DNA of 64,000 nt from Vibrio gazogenes (GTDB lineage Bacteria; Pseudomonadota; Gammaproteobacteria; Enterobacterales; Vibrionaceae): contig NZ_CP092588.1 in the NCBI RefSeq assembly GCF_023920225.1, forward strand, positions 682,001 to 746,000, read 5' to 3'. Positions 33,717 through 42,273 of this stretch are shown one piece after another. Every line of letters begins with the position of its first letter. Positions within the stretch are counted from its first letter, which is position 1. Under the pieces are notes generated by a model. The model saw only the letters and a list, made by a program, of their open reading frames with translations. It did no database searches and was not told where the DNA came from. A program made the translations under genes and the position numbers.

Positions 33717-34021
33717 TGGAATTGGATTGGGTAAAAGCATGGTGGCCTATTGTTTGGGCTGGCGTTTTGACTGTCGTTCAAGTGATTCAGATCTTGCTGT
33801 CCAAAACCTACGCCCGTCGTGAGGAAGTGGAAAAAGTGAGACGAGATATGGATGAACTCAAAGCTCAGGTTGATGCAATGCCAACCCGTGAAGAAATGAC
33901 CAAGCTGACGCTTGAGCTTTCTGAAGCTCGTGGAGATATGAAAGAACTACGAGCGCATATTCAACCCGTGGAGCACTTAGCTCAACTGCTGCTAGAGCAG
34001 CGTTTAAATGAAAATAAATAG
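33716..34021 (+). CDS. DUF2730 family protein
   Basis: 101 residues from ATG 33716 (GGAAGGA upstream). One N-terminal membrane helix (residues 8-28, WPIVWAGVLTVVQVIQILL), then a long coiled coil with repeated Glu/Lys/Arg. DUF2730 is common in Mu-like phages between lysis and terminase genes; role unknown. The single-TM plus coiled-coil layout would also suit an i-spanin, which is speculative. Confidence 0.8.
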   Translation: MELDWVKAWWPIVWAGVLTVVQVIQILLSKTYARREEVEKVRRDMDELKAQVDAMPTREEMTKLTLELSEARGDMKELRAHIQPVEHLAQLLLEQRLNENK

Positions 34022-34029
34022 AGGTTCAA

Positions 34030-34323
34030 ATGTCATTTAAAGACCTTTTAAAAGAAGACCAGCGCCTAGTTATCCTGCGTTCTCTTCATGAAATGGATGG
34101 CATGTCAGCGAATGAATCCATCTTAGATTCATGCCTTGATGCCTATGGTCACAGAGTAAGCCGTGACGTGGTTCGTACTCATATGGCTTGGTTAGCTGAA
34201 CAAGACTTGATCTCCATCCGTGAATTGGATGATTTCAAAATCGCCACGCTTACTGGTCGCGGTGAAGATGTTGCGACAGGCCAAGCCGTTGTTCCTGGTG
34301 TGAAACGCCCACGAGCTAAATAA
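34030..34323 (+). CDS. Winged-helix phage protein, VpaChn25_0724-like
   Basis: 97 residues, SD AGAGG. The stretch DQRLVILRSLHEMDG...YGHRVSRDVVRTHMAWLAEQ (residues 10-60), ending in a basic tail, matches small winged-helix-like proteins placed just before the small terminase in Mu-like phages (Mu gp26 position). Probably DNA-binding; role in packaging or regulation unknown. Confidence 0.75.
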   Translation: MSFKDLLKEDQRLVILRSLHEMDGMSANESILDSCLDAYGHRVSRDVVRTHMAWLAEQDLISIRELDDFKIATLTGRGEDVATGQAVVPGVKRPRAK

Positions 34324-34332
34324 GGTTTACTC

Positions 34333-34914
34333 ATGAAGCAAACAGCTAACCGAAAATCAAAAGTAAACCTGCTACCTGAAGAGATTCGCCAAACGCTCAA
34401 CGCCTTCATTCGAAATGGCAGCATGACGCAGAAAGACATCCTTGCAGAAATCAATCAGATGATTGATGAAGCGGGTCTTCCTGAAGATGTGAAACTCAGC
34501 CGAACTGGGTTCAATCGCTACGCCAAGAAAATGGAAGAGATGGGTATGCGAATGCGGCAAGCTCGCGAGGTAGCCGAAGTGTGGACAGCCAAGCTTGGTG
34601 ATGCGCCCGTTTCTGATGTCGGTAAGTTGCTGCAAGAGTTCGTGAGAACCATGGCGTTTGAAACCTCTATGCGAATGATGGAAGAAGCGGAAGAAAACCA
34701 AGAAGTCATTCCACCAAAAGCCCTCAACCAGTTGGCTCTTGTCTCGCAGCGTATTGAGCAGGCAGCGATGACAAGCCAGAAAGTAGAGCGAGAAATTCGC
34801 GCTGCGTTTGCTGCTGAAGCCGCAGATAAAGCAGAGAAGATTGTTAAGCAAGCAGGTCTTACTGCTGCTACAGCGGAAGAAATAAAAAGACAAATCTTAG
34901 GGATCGCATCATGA
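34333..34914 (+). CDS. DUF3486 family protein, putative small terminase subunit
   Basis: 193 residues matching the DUF3486/Mu gp27 family: VNLLPEEIRQTLNAFIRNGS near 11, SRTGFNRYAKKMEEMG near 56 and a long helical C-terminus. It should recognise prophage DNA at the pac end to start headful packaging with the large terminase two genes on. Overlaps the next gene by 4 bp. Confidence 0.85.
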   Translation: MKQTANRKSKVNLLPEEIRQTLNAFIRNGSMTQKDILAEINQMIDEAGLPEDVKLSRTGFNRYAKKMEEMGMRMRQAREVAEVWTAKLGDAPVSDVGKLLQEFVRTMAFETSMRMMEEAEENQEVIPPKALNQLALVSQRIEQAAMTSQKVEREIRAAFAAEAADKAEKIVKQAGLTAATAEEIKRQILGIAS

Positions 34915-35108
34915 AGAAGCCAAACATACTCCAGTATTTTGCCTACCAACAGTTACCACCACAACTTCAGGTTGTTTCTAAACCGTTTGGTGAGTTGGCT
35001 AACAAGATGGTTGAAGAGCTACCAGAGAACGAAGAAAGCCATATGGCTTTGCGTAAGCTGCTTGAATCAAAAGACTGTGCCGTTCGGGCGATGGCTTACA
35101 AGTCATGA
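34911..35108 (+). CDS. Small helical-hairpin phage protein, Acb2/Tad1-like candidate
   Basis: 65 residues: FAYQQLPPQLQVVSKPFGEL (9-28), a loop with ELPENEE, then ALRKLLESKDCAVRA (45-59). The pattern (LPxxLQxVSxPxxxLA, LPxxxE, ALRKLLEaKDxxVRA) recurs in many tailed phages and prophages. Its two-helix layout resembles the hairpin of Acb2/Tad1 nucleotide-sponge proteins that counter CBASS defence. That link is by layout only and the residues that bind nucleotides cannot be confirmed. Lies between the terminase genes and overlaps both neighbours by 4 bp. Confidence 0.6.
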   Translation: MKKPNILQYFAYQQLPPQLQVVSKPFGELANKMVEELPENEESHMALRKLLESKDCAVRAMAYKS

Positions 35109-35236
35109 GCATTTTATCTCTTGCTGTGTATGCACTTCTTATTGGCCTTGCTGTTGTAGCAGGGCTGTTTGTTTGGTCGGTTTGGTTCATCTACCAACTG
35201 AGCCTTGAGTCCGAGGAATGGGATGATGACTGCTGA
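35105..35236 (+). CDS. 43-residue single-TM protein
   Basis: Starts at ATG 35105, overlapping the previous stop (ATGA), and ends 14 bp inside the large terminase gene. The product MSILSLAVYALLIGLAVVAG... is one membrane helix (residues 5-33) with an acidic tail (SLESEEWDDDC). The tight coupling to both neighbours argues that it is real. Function unknown. Confidence 0.55.
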   Translation: MSILSLAVYALLIGLAVVAGLFVWSVWFIYQLSLESEEWDDDC

Positions 35237-36836
35237 AGTAACTGCGAAGAAAAAGCTACAACGTCAAAGTGAAAAAGCCATTCTCTCTGGTGAATTCAGA
35301 GAAGAGGATGTTCTGCTCGCATATCAAAAACGTTGGATAGCTGATGACTCAGATCTAAAGATTGCGGAGAAAAGCCGACGAACGGGTTTGACTTGGGGTG
35401 AAGCTGCTCTCTCAGCTTTGGAGGCTGCAAAGTCGGTAGAAGCTGGCGGTGATGATACTTTCTATGTTGGCTCCACTAAAGATATGGCTCGCGAGTTTAT
35501 TGATGCTGTAGCTATGTGGGCGAAGGCTTATAGCTGTGCGGCAGAAGATGTTCAGGAAGAAGTTTTAAAAGATGATGACAAAGACATCCTTACTTATGTC
35601 ATTAACTTTGCATCCGGGCATAAAGTAAAAGCCCTATCAAGTAATCCTTCTAACCTACGTGGTATGCAGGGTCGAGTTGTTATTGACGAAGCAGCTTTCC
35701 ATGAGCGCTTAGCCGAGGTGTTAAAAGCAGCGTTGGCTCTTACCATGTGGGGGTCAAAGGTTTGTTTGATCTCTACTCACAATGGTATTGAAAACTTATT
35801 TAATACCCTGATTCAAGATAGTCGTGCAGGTAAAAAGCGTTACTCGATCCATACCGTTGATATCGATACAGCATGTGAAGAAGGTCTCTACAAACGTATC
35901 TGCCAAGTTAAGAAAAAGGAATGGACGCAGGAAGCGGAAGACGAGTGGAAAGCTAATCTTCTCAAAGACACGGCAACCGAAGAAGACGCACTGGAAGAAT
36001 ATTACTGTGTGCCTAAGAACGGTGGCGGTGCTTACATTAGCCGAAGCCTACGTGAACGCGCTGCGTGTTTGGATGTGCCTGTTATTCGCTTCAAAGGAAC
36101 TCAAGCATTCAATGATGCTGGCGAAGGTGAGCGGATGCGCGAGATGCAGGAGTGGCTGGTTGAAAACGTGGGTCCATTATTGCAAGCACTGCCACAAGAA
36201 CTGCGTCATTCACTCGGTGAAGACTTTGCGCGTAATGGTGACTTAACGGTCTTCGCACCCTTTACCGTTCAGGACAGCACCAAGCGCACCGTTCCGTTCC
36301 TGGTCGAACTGTCTAAGGTTCCGTTCAAGCAGCAAGAGCAAGCGCTTTTTTATATCTGTGATCGCCTACCTCGTCGTGATGGTATCAAGCTGGATGCGCG
36401 TGGTAATGGTCAGTACTTAGCCGAGCAAGCTAAGTACCGCTATGGCGAAGAGGTAGAAGAAGTGATGCTGTCTGTCGCTTACTACCGCGAGAACATGCCG
36501 CGCTTTAAAGCGGCCTTTGAAGATGACGAAATCAAACTGCCTAAGCATGAGGATGTGATCACCGACTTAGGCCAGATACAAATCTATCGCGGTGTTCCTG
36601 GTATCGATGACAGCCGAACCAAAGGCAGTGATGGTAACAAGCGCCACGGTGATAGCGCGGTGGCAATCTTCCTAGGTTACTTGGCATCAAAAGAAGATAT
36701 CACCCGTTACGAACTGCACACCATACGCCCAAGCACCGACGATAATCAGCGCCGCTTCTTCGGCACTGCAAAAGAAAACAACCGATTTGACGATATGCCG
36801 CGCACCGATATTCGCGGCAAAGGGATTCGACTATGA
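35223..36836 (+). CDS. Terminase large subunit (Mu gp28-like)
   Basis: 537 residues from ATG 35223 (CGAGGA upstream). ATPase with a P-loop-like KSRRTGLTWGEAAL near 49 and Walker B GRVVIDEAAFH near 146, then SSNPSNLRGMQ before it. The RNase H-like nuclease follows, with acidic residues in HSLGEDFARNGDLT near 330 and in the KLDARGNG and RHGDSAVA segments. It powers headful DNA packaging and cuts the DNA. Overlaps the portal gene by 4 bp. Confidence 0.92.
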   Translation: MMTAEVTAKKKLQRQSEKAILSGEFREEDVLLAYQKRWIADDSDLKIAEKSRRTGLTWGEAALSALEAAKSVEAGGDDTFYVGSTKDMAREFIDAVAMWAKAYSCAAEDVQEEVLKDDDKDILTYVINFASGHKVKALSSNPSNLRGMQGRVVIDEAAFHERLAEVLKAALALTMWGSKVCLISTHNGIENLFNTLIQDSRAGKKRYSIHTVDIDTACEEGLYKRICQVKKKEWTQEAEDEWKANLLKDTATEEDALEEYYCVPKNGGGAYISRSLRERAACLDVPVIRFKGTQAFNDAGEGERMREMQEWLVENVGPLLQALPQELRHSLGEDFARNGDLTVFAPFTVQDSTKRTVPFLVELSKVPFKQQEQALFYICDRLPRRDGIKLDARGNGQYLAEQAKYRYGEEVEEVMLSVAYYRENMPRFKAAFEDDEIKLPKHEDVITDLGQIQIYRGVPGIDDSRTKGSDGNKRHGDSAVAIFLGYLASKEDITRYELHTIRPSTDDNQRRFFGTAKENNRFDDMPRTDIRGKGIRL

Positions 36837-38407
36837 GTATTCAACTTCTCGATCAATACGGCAAACCAATCCAAGCCGACAAGAAAAAGCTGACTGAAGA
36901 TATTGCCCGTGCCTATACCACTGGCGTTCGTAATCCACGACCACCGAGTGTGGCCTCCACGCTCACGCCTGCGCGTCTGGCTGGCATTCTTCGCAGTGTG
37001 ATTGATGGCAACGACCCTGAAGCGTACATGACGCTGGCTGAAGAAATGGAAGAGCGAGACTTGCACTACGCGGCGCAGCTCCGCACACGTAAGCTTGCGG
37101 TTGCCGCGATTGAGCCAAGTGTTGAAGCGTACAGCGATGAGAAAGCCGATGTTGAAATGGCAGAGCGCGTTCGCGACCTAATGAGTGACGATGCCATCCC
37201 TGAATTGTTCTTTGATTTGCTGGACGGTTTAGGCAAAGGGATCGCGGTAGTTCAAATACTATGGCAAACCAAAAGCTCACCGTGGAAACCCTTCGACTAC
37301 AAATGGGTAGACCCTCGTTACCTGCGCCAAAACCAAGAGACACTGGAAGACATTCTGCTGATTAGTGAAGAGGCTCCCAACGGTGCTCCGCTAGTGCCAT
37401 ACAAGTTTATGATCCATACGCCTCGTTCTAAATCTGGCAGCGTATGGCGCAATGGCTTGGCGCGTTTGGTGGCGGTGATGTACATGCTGAAATCATTCAC
37501 GGTGCGTGATTGGTGGGCATTTGCTGAAGTGTTTGGTATTCCCGTTCGTGTTGGTAAGTATGGCGCGAACGCCACGGTAGATGATATTCAAACCTTAGTG
37601 AATGCCATTGGCTCTATCGCCAGTGATGCAGGTGCGGTTATCCCTGAATCCATGAAGATTGAGATGATTGAAACCGCCAAAGGTAACGGCGGTAACACCC
37701 TGTTCGAAAACATGGTTCGCTGGTGTGATGAACAAATCTCCAAAGCTGTGCTTGGGCAAACCATGACGGCAGACAATGGCAGCTCACAAGCGCAAGCGAA
37801 CGTGCACAACGAAGTGCGTTTAGATATTGCGGCTTGGGATGCGCGTCAGCTTGAATCTTGTATCAATGAATACTTAGTTAAGCCGTTCATCATTTTAAAC
37901 TGGGGTATGCAAGAGCATTACCCGAAAGTGAAAGTCAAAGTCTCTAACCCTGAAGACTTGAAAGCATTTGCAGACAGCATTACGCCATTCATTGATCGCG
38001 GCATGAAAGTCTCTGCTTCAGAGGTTCGCGACAAGTTCGGTGTTGAAGACCCAGCAAAGAACGACGAGCTGCTTCTTCCGATTAACCAAGTCGCCATGCA
38101 GAACGTTCAAACTGAGGTTGGATTGAACCGTCGTGTCGATAACCAAGCCATTGCGTTCAACCGCATTGCAACGACGAACGAAAGCGAAATGGATGCAATG
38201 ACCAACCAAGCAATGAGCGAATGGGAACAAGTTGCGGAAGACTTCATGAACCCTGTTCAGAAACTGGCGCAAGAGTCTGATAGTTACGAGACGTTTCTGG
38301 CTGGTCTTCCAGCCCTGCAAGAAGAGCTTGGTGCAGAGCAGTTCGTGGAGCAGATGGCAACGTACATGTTTCAGGCTCGTGGGTTAGGAGATGCTCGCGA
38401 TGCCTGA
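36833..38407 (+). CDS. Portal protein, DUF935 (Mu gp29-like)
   Basis: 524 residues, full length for the DUF935/gp29 family. Conserved pieces: TPARLAGILRSVIDGNDPEA near 46, MEERDLHYAAQLRTRKLAVA near 71, VWRNGLARLVAVMYMLKSF near 203 and LGQTMTADNGSSQAQANVHN near 305. Forms the dodecameric ring through which DNA enters the head. Next to terminase and head morphogenesis genes, as in Mu. Confidence 0.93.
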   Translation: MSIQLLDQYGKPIQADKKKLTEDIARAYTTGVRNPRPPSVASTLTPARLAGILRSVIDGNDPEAYMTLAEEMEERDLHYAAQLRTRKLAVAAIEPSVEAYSDEKADVEMAERVRDLMSDDAIPELFFDLLDGLGKGIAVVQILWQTKSSPWKPFDYKWVDPRYLRQNQETLEDILLISEEAPNGAPLVPYKFMIHTPRSKSGSVWRNGLARLVAVMYMLKSFTVRDWWAFAEVFGIPVRVGKYGANATVDDIQTLVNAIGSIASDAGAVIPESMKIEMIETAKGNGGNTLFENMVRWCDEQISKAVLGQTMTADNGSSQAQANVHNEVRLDIAAWDARQLESCINEYLVKPFIILNWGMQEHYPKVKVKVSNPEDLKAFADSITPFIDRGMKVSASEVRDKFGVEDPAKNDELLLPINQVAMQNVQTEVGLNRRVDNQAIAFNRIATTNESEMDAMTNQAMSEWEQVAEDFMNPVQKLAQESDSYETFLAGLPALQEELGAEQFVEQMATYMFQARGLGDARDA

Positions 38408-39179
38408 GAACATCGTCCCTAAAGAGGCGCTGAACTGGTTCAAGCGAAAAGGCATTAAGCCGGGCTTTGACTATCGCGATGTGTGGAAGGAAGAACACAA
38501 CAACGCGTTCTCCGTTGCCAAGATGCTCAATGCCGATTTGCTGGTTGATGTAAAAGCCATGGTTGAACAGGCCATTGAAGAAGGTCAAACCTTCCAACAG
38601 TTTCGTGAAATACTCAAACCGCTGCTGGTGAAGTCTGGTTGGTGGGGAGTTCAGGAGATGGTTGACCCAACAACGGGCGATTCAAAGCCTGTTCAACTGG
38701 GCAGTGAAGGACGTTTAAAGACCATTTACAAAACCAATATGCGTACCGCTCGCGCTGCTGGTCAGTGGGAACGAATAGAACGTACCAAGCGCGTGATGCC
38801 TTATTTGCTTTATCAGCTTGGACCATCAATGGAGCACAGGCTCGACCATGTAAAATGGAAAGACTTGCTGCTGTCAGTAGACGATTCTTGGTGGGCTTCT
38901 CACATGCCGCCAAATGGTTGGGGTTGTAAGTGCTGGATTCGTCAGGTGTCGAAAGTGGAAGCAGACAAACTGATTGCTGAAGGCAAGGTTTCAACCTCTG
39001 CACCAAATGGCGGGACTAAGCAGTGGGTAAACAAGCGCACGGGTGAAGTTGAAGTGTTACCAGAAGGTATTGAACCAGGTTGGAATTACAACCCAGGGAA
39101 ATCTCGCCAAACAGCCTTAGCGGATGACCTAGCTAAAAAAGAACAGCGAATGCGTGAAACGCTCTCTAATGGCTCTTAA
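38400..39179 (+). CDS. Phage head morphogenesis protein (Mu gp30/MuF-like)
   Basis: 259 residues from ATG 38400 (TAGGAG with good spacing; ATG 38391 is the longer option). The MuF domain is seen in TIYKTNMRTARAAGQWERIE near 107 and the C-terminal metal motif SWWASHMPPNGWGCKCWIR near 160-180. It is shorter than Mu gp30, ending about 80 residues after that motif. Minor head protein linked to the portal, probably ejected with DNA or structural. Confidence 0.88.
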   Translation: MPENIVPKEALNWFKRKGIKPGFDYRDVWKEEHNNAFSVAKMLNADLLVDVKAMVEQAIEEGQTFQQFREILKPLLVKSGWWGVQEMVDPTTGDSKPVQLGSEGRLKTIYKTNMRTARAAGQWERIERTKRVMPYLLYQLGPSMEHRLDHVKWKDLLLSVDDSWWASHMPPNGWGCKCWIRQVSKVEADKLIAEGKVSTSAPNGGTKQWVNKRTGEVEVLPEGIEPGWNYNPGKSRQTALADDLAKKEQRMRETLSNGS

Positions 39180-39483
39180 GTATCTCACGGCTATAAAGTT
39201 ACTCTGAAAAAAGTTTAAATCAATCTGACGCGATTTAAACGGGTTTTAAAAATGGTTTGACTCACTATTTCAGGTTGGTGTTAGCGTTTTGCTTGCCAAC
39301 CTCGTTTTTTCTCGTCATCCTGATCGCGCATTTCCCTCTCCAAATTATCTCCCTGTTTTGAGCAATCCGCGTTATTTCGGCTGATTAAAGCCAATCGATC
39401 ATTCTTAACTCCGCAATATCAATTTTCCATACCAACCAACGAAACGGAGGTTGCTATGTAACGTTTAACTCGCGGAGTGATAC
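39180..39483. other. Gap before the protease gene: terminator and start-stop element
   Basis: About 300 bp without a gene. An inverted repeat AGGTTGG...CCAACCT (39271-39299) followed by CGTTTTTT is a likely terminator ending the first late transcript. At 39446-39461, GGAGG followed by ATGTAA forms a minimal start-stop pair 22 bp before the protease start. Confidence 0.55.
39271..39307 (+). terminator. Terminator after the head morphogenesis gene
   Basis: Stem AGGTTGG / CCAACCT with a loop of about 15 nt, then CGTTTTTTC. It splits the late region into two transcription units at the point where Mu has its PI promoter. Confidence 0.7.
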
Positions 39484-40452
39484 ATGACAAAAGCAGCAAT
39501 GACAGCACTGTGTTTTAGCATGGACAAAGCTGTGCAAGTGGAATCAGAGACTGGCATTTGGTTGCCATTGGTTCCTGCTGGTCTGTTTCAAGGCGTCGAT
39601 GGTCGCATGTGGAATAACAGCAACCCTGATGCAGTTGTTTCAAGCTTTACCAAAAAGCGTCCCTTCGATGTAGAACACTCTACCCATATCAAAGCACCAC
39701 AAGGCGACCCTGCACCTGCGGCTGGTTGGATTACTAAAGTTGAAAACCGAGATGGTGAAATCTGGGGTTACACCGAATGGAACAGCAAAGGCCAAGCTTA
39801 TATTGATGGTCAAGAGTATGCGTTCTATTCCCCTGCATTTAGTTATTTGAAAGACGGCACTGTCATTGCTCTGCAAAGTGTCGGCTTAACTAACGATCCA
39901 AATCTGGATGTTCCAGCTCTTAATCATAAAGAGGAAACAGCAATGCCACTTGCATTAGTGATTCGTCAAGCACTTGGTCTGGGCGAGAACGCCACAGAAC
40001 AAGATGCCGTCACCGCGATCAACTCTCTCAATCAAGAGAAAACTGTCGCACTTAACCGAGCCAATACGATTGACCTTGAAAAGGCTGTGCCGAAAGAGAC
40101 ACACCAGCTCGCGCTTAATCGTGCTGAAACTGCGGAAGCAGCACTCAAAGCAATTCAAGACAAAGAGATTGAAGCTCTGGTTCAGTCTGGTGTTGATGCT
40201 GGAAAGGTTTCACCAGCGAACAAAGAAATGTTCATTGGCATGTGTCGTCAAGAAGGTGGCATTGAGCAGTTCAACAAGTTCATCGAAAGCGCTCCTCAGA
40301 TTGCGACGAACTCGCAAACTAAGCCGCCAAAGCAACCTTCAAAACCTACTGAAGGTGGTGAGTTGACGGCTGACGAACTCGCGCTGTGTCAACGTATGAA
40401 TGTGTCACCGGAAAGCTGGAAAGCTAACCGTCACCACAAAATCACCTATTAA
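39484..40452 (+). CDS. I: Prohead protease with scaffold (Mu gpI-like)
   Basis: 322 residues. The N-terminal 150 form the Mu I-type protease, with likely catalytic His in PFDVEHSTH near 60 and Ser in YAFYSPAFSY near 118. The C-terminal half (about 155-322) is a charged, helical scaffold. The protease removes scaffold before packaging. An in-frame internal start at 39943 gives a separate scaffold product, as with Mu I/Z. Confidence 0.88.
   Translation: MTKAAMTALCFSMDKAVQVESETGIWLPLVPAGLFQGVDGRMWNNSNPDAVVSSFTKKRPFDVEHSTHIKAPQGDPAPAAGWITKVENRDGEIWGYTEWNSKGQAYIDGQEYAFYSPAFSYLKDGTVIALQSVGLTNDPNLDVPALNHKEETAMPLALVIRQALGLGENATEQDAVTAINSLNQEKTVALNRANTIDLEKAVPKETHQLALNRAETAEAALKAIQDKEIEALVQSGVDAGKVSPANKEMFIGMCRQEGGIEQFNKFIESAPQIATNSQTKPPKQPSKPTEGGELTADELALCQRMNVSPESWKANRHHKITY
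39943..40452 (+). CDS. Z: Nested head scaffold protein (Mu gpZ-like)
   Basis: An ATG in frame with the protease gene (protease residue 154) follows AAAGAGGAAACAGC, a good ribosome-binding site. It would yield the 169-residue C-terminal part MPLALVIRQALGLGENATEQ..., the scaffold without the protease. This is the arrangement known for Mu gpI and gpZ. Confidence 0.75.
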   Translation: MPLALVIRQALGLGENATEQDAVTAINSLNQEKTVALNRANTIDLEKAVPKETHQLALNRAETAEAALKAIQDKEIEALVQSGVDAGKVSPANKEMFIGMCRQEGGIEQFNKFIESAPQIATNSQTKPPKQPSKPTEGGELTADELALCQRMNVSPESWKANRHHKITY

Positions 40453-40467
40453 TTGGAGTAAACGAAA

Positions 40468-41364
40468 ATGCCATTAACTGAAGCTCAAGTTATTGAAGCT
40501 CTGACGGTTGGCAGTAATGCTGCCTTTACTGAAGGCTTAGGTACTGTCGAACCACAGTGGAACAAGATTGCTTCCAAAGTTCCTAGCTCTGGCAGCGGTG
40601 AAAACTACGGTTGGTTAAAAGACTTACCTGGTATTAAAGAATGGGTCGGTGATCGCCAGTTGGTTGAGCTTGGCTCTCATGGCTATGCAATCCCTAACGT
40701 GACTTACGAAGCATCTATCAAAATCAAACGTGAAGATATTGAAGATGACAAGATTGGTAAGTATGCGGTCTTGGCTAAAGGCTGGGGTCGTGAGTCTGCC
40801 ATCTTCCCTGATGAAAACTGCTTTGGTTTGCTCGCGCTTGGTTTTGAAACGCTCTGTTATGACGGTCAGAACTACTTTGATACAGATCACCCAGTTGGCA
40901 ATGAAGCTGCGGACGTGTTCTCAAATATCATCGGTGATCCACTGGACGACCTACCGCCTTGGTTCTTGATTGATGATTCTCAAATCTTGCTGCCGATTCT
41001 TTTCCAAGACCGTAAGCCTCTGAAACTAGAGTTCGTAGGTGCAGCGTCTGAGTATGCGTGGTTCAACAACATGGTTGCTCAAGGCGTGGATGGTCGTGCT
41101 GGTTTTGGCTTCTCGTTCCCTCACATTGCGGTTGGTTCAAAGTCAGTTCTTGATGAAGCAAACTTCGAAGCTGGCACTTTGGCGCTAGCAAGCATGAAGA
41201 AATCGAACGATAAGCCAGCCGGAACTATGGCAAAAGTATTGGTTGTTGGTCCTAAAAACGCCTCTGCTGCTCGCAAGATTATTGCTCGTGAGTACTTAGC
41301 AAATGGCGAAACCAATATCTACTACAACAACGTCAAGCTGGTTGTTTCACCGTTCTTGAAATAA
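40468..41364 (+). CDS. T: Major head subunit (Mu gpT-like)
   Basis: 298 residues, right size for the Mu gpT family. Typical segments: SKVPSSGSGENYGWLKDLP near 36, YEASIKIKREDIEDDKIGKY near 80, CYDGQNYFDTDHPVGNEA near 130 and LPILFQDRKPLKLEFVG near 174. Forms the icosahedral capsid. Strong SD GGAGTAAACGAAA and position right after the scaffold fit high expression. Confidence 0.94.
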   Translation: MPLTEAQVIEALTVGSNAAFTEGLGTVEPQWNKIASKVPSSGSGENYGWLKDLPGIKEWVGDRQLVELGSHGYAIPNVTYEASIKIKREDIEDDKIGKYAVLAKGWGRESAIFPDENCFGLLALGFETLCYDGQNYFDTDHPVGNEAADVFSNIIGDPLDDLPPWFLIDDSQILLPILFQDRKPLKLEFVGAASEYAWFNNMVAQGVDGRAGFGFSFPHIAVGSKSVLDEANFEAGTLALASMKKSNDKPAGTMAKVLVVGPKNASAARKIIAREYLANGETNIYYNNVKLVVSPFLK

Positions 41365-41402
41365 AGCGTAAAGGCTCATCAGCTTAACTGCGATGACGGG
41401 CT

Positions 41403-41422
41403 GGCGGTGTTCATTCACCGCC
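41403..41422 (+). other. Hairpin downstream of the major head gene
   Basis: Perfect 7-bp arms GGCGGTG / CACCGCC with loop TTCATT and no T-run. It could trim or stabilise the abundant head-protein mRNA. Confidence 0.45.
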
Positions 41423-41439
41423 ACGTTAAGGAGTAATAA

Positions 41440-41700
41440 ATGACCAAGCAAGTGGACGTTGATGCTACTGGGTGGGTACTGATTTCTTCAGGCAAAACGC
41501 GCGGTGTGTTGGAGAACAACACGGGTTCAGCAATGAAAGTTCGCGTTGAAGATGTGGGAGTTGTCCCTCCTGACTCTGAAAAGTGGGGGCATAACCTACC
41601 ACTTGGGAAAGTGTTTATTTGGGAAAAGCAATCGTCAGCGGTTGACGTGTATGCGCGACTTGTCAATGGCGATGGTGTTGCCATCGTGACCGAGGGCTAA
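41440..41700 (+). CDS. Small head-associated protein of unknown function
   Basis: 86 residues, SD AAGGAG. All-beta in appearance (WVLISSGKTRGVLENNTGSA, then VFIWEKQSSAVDVYARLV). Its place right after the major head gene suggests a head decoration or fibre-like protein, but no family is recognised. Confidence 0.65.
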   Translation: MTKQVDVDATGWVLISSGKTRGVLENNTGSAMKVRVEDVGVVPPDSEKWGHNLPLGKVFIWEKQSSAVDVYARLVNGDGVAIVTEG

Positions 41701-41702
41701 TC

Positions 41703-42257
41703 ATGGGACCAGGTGCTGTTCACATAACGTTTCCCGGTGACAGAACTTACGCATTGCTTTCTCGCGTCAGTTACGTCACGCCAAGTGCGACCACGATTAA
41801 ACAAACGCTACAGGCTAGCAACGTTCCTGAAGTGATTGTTTACAACAAAGCCGCCATCAGTGATGACGACATCAGCATTGATTTAAACACAGGTGAAATT
41901 GAGTTTAATCAGGATTTCAACGGTGTGGCTAGCTTGAGCGTGGGCATGTTGCGAGAGCTAACAGGTAGTGAAGTTGAATGGGGTGTGTTTGTTCAAGCCT
42001 ATGATGCTGTGAATGAGCAGTGGATTAACTACGAAGGTTCCCTTCGCCCTATCACCATCAGCACTCAAACCGCCAACGAGAAGCGCATCATGGACTACAG
42101 CATATCCGTAGCCCTACTCAAAGGTCAGAAGTTCCGGTTTATGCATTACACCACTGATGCATCCAAAGCAGTATCAATCGTTTCGTTCGCAGCCAGTGGC
42201 GTGTTGCCATCATCTGCGGGAGTTATTCTCAGCTTGTTTGGGATTATCCCAACCTAA
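41703..42257 (+). CDS. Structural-region protein of unknown function
   Basis: 184 residues. Beta-rich N-terminal part (VHITFPGDRTYALLSRVSYV, then DISIDLNTGEIEFNQDF), Gly/Ser/Ala-rich hydrophobic C-terminus (SAGVILSLFGIIPT). Lies between the head and gp35/36 genes; a head surface role is likely from position only. Confidence 0.6.
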   Translation: MGPGAVHITFPGDRTYALLSRVSYVTPSATTIKQTLQASNVPEVIVYNKAAISDDDISIDLNTGEIEFNQDFNGVASLSVGMLRELTGSEVEWGVFVQAYDAVNEQWINYEGSLRPITISTQTANEKRIMDYSISVALLKGQKFRFMHYTTDASKAVSIVSFAASGVLPSSAGVILSLFGIIPT

Positions 42258-42273
42258 TTGAAAGGAGTTCACC

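Noticed and set aside
36963..37343. 126-codon minus-strand ORF inside the portal gene
   Set aside because: Lies wholly within the well-supported portal gene and has no family features.
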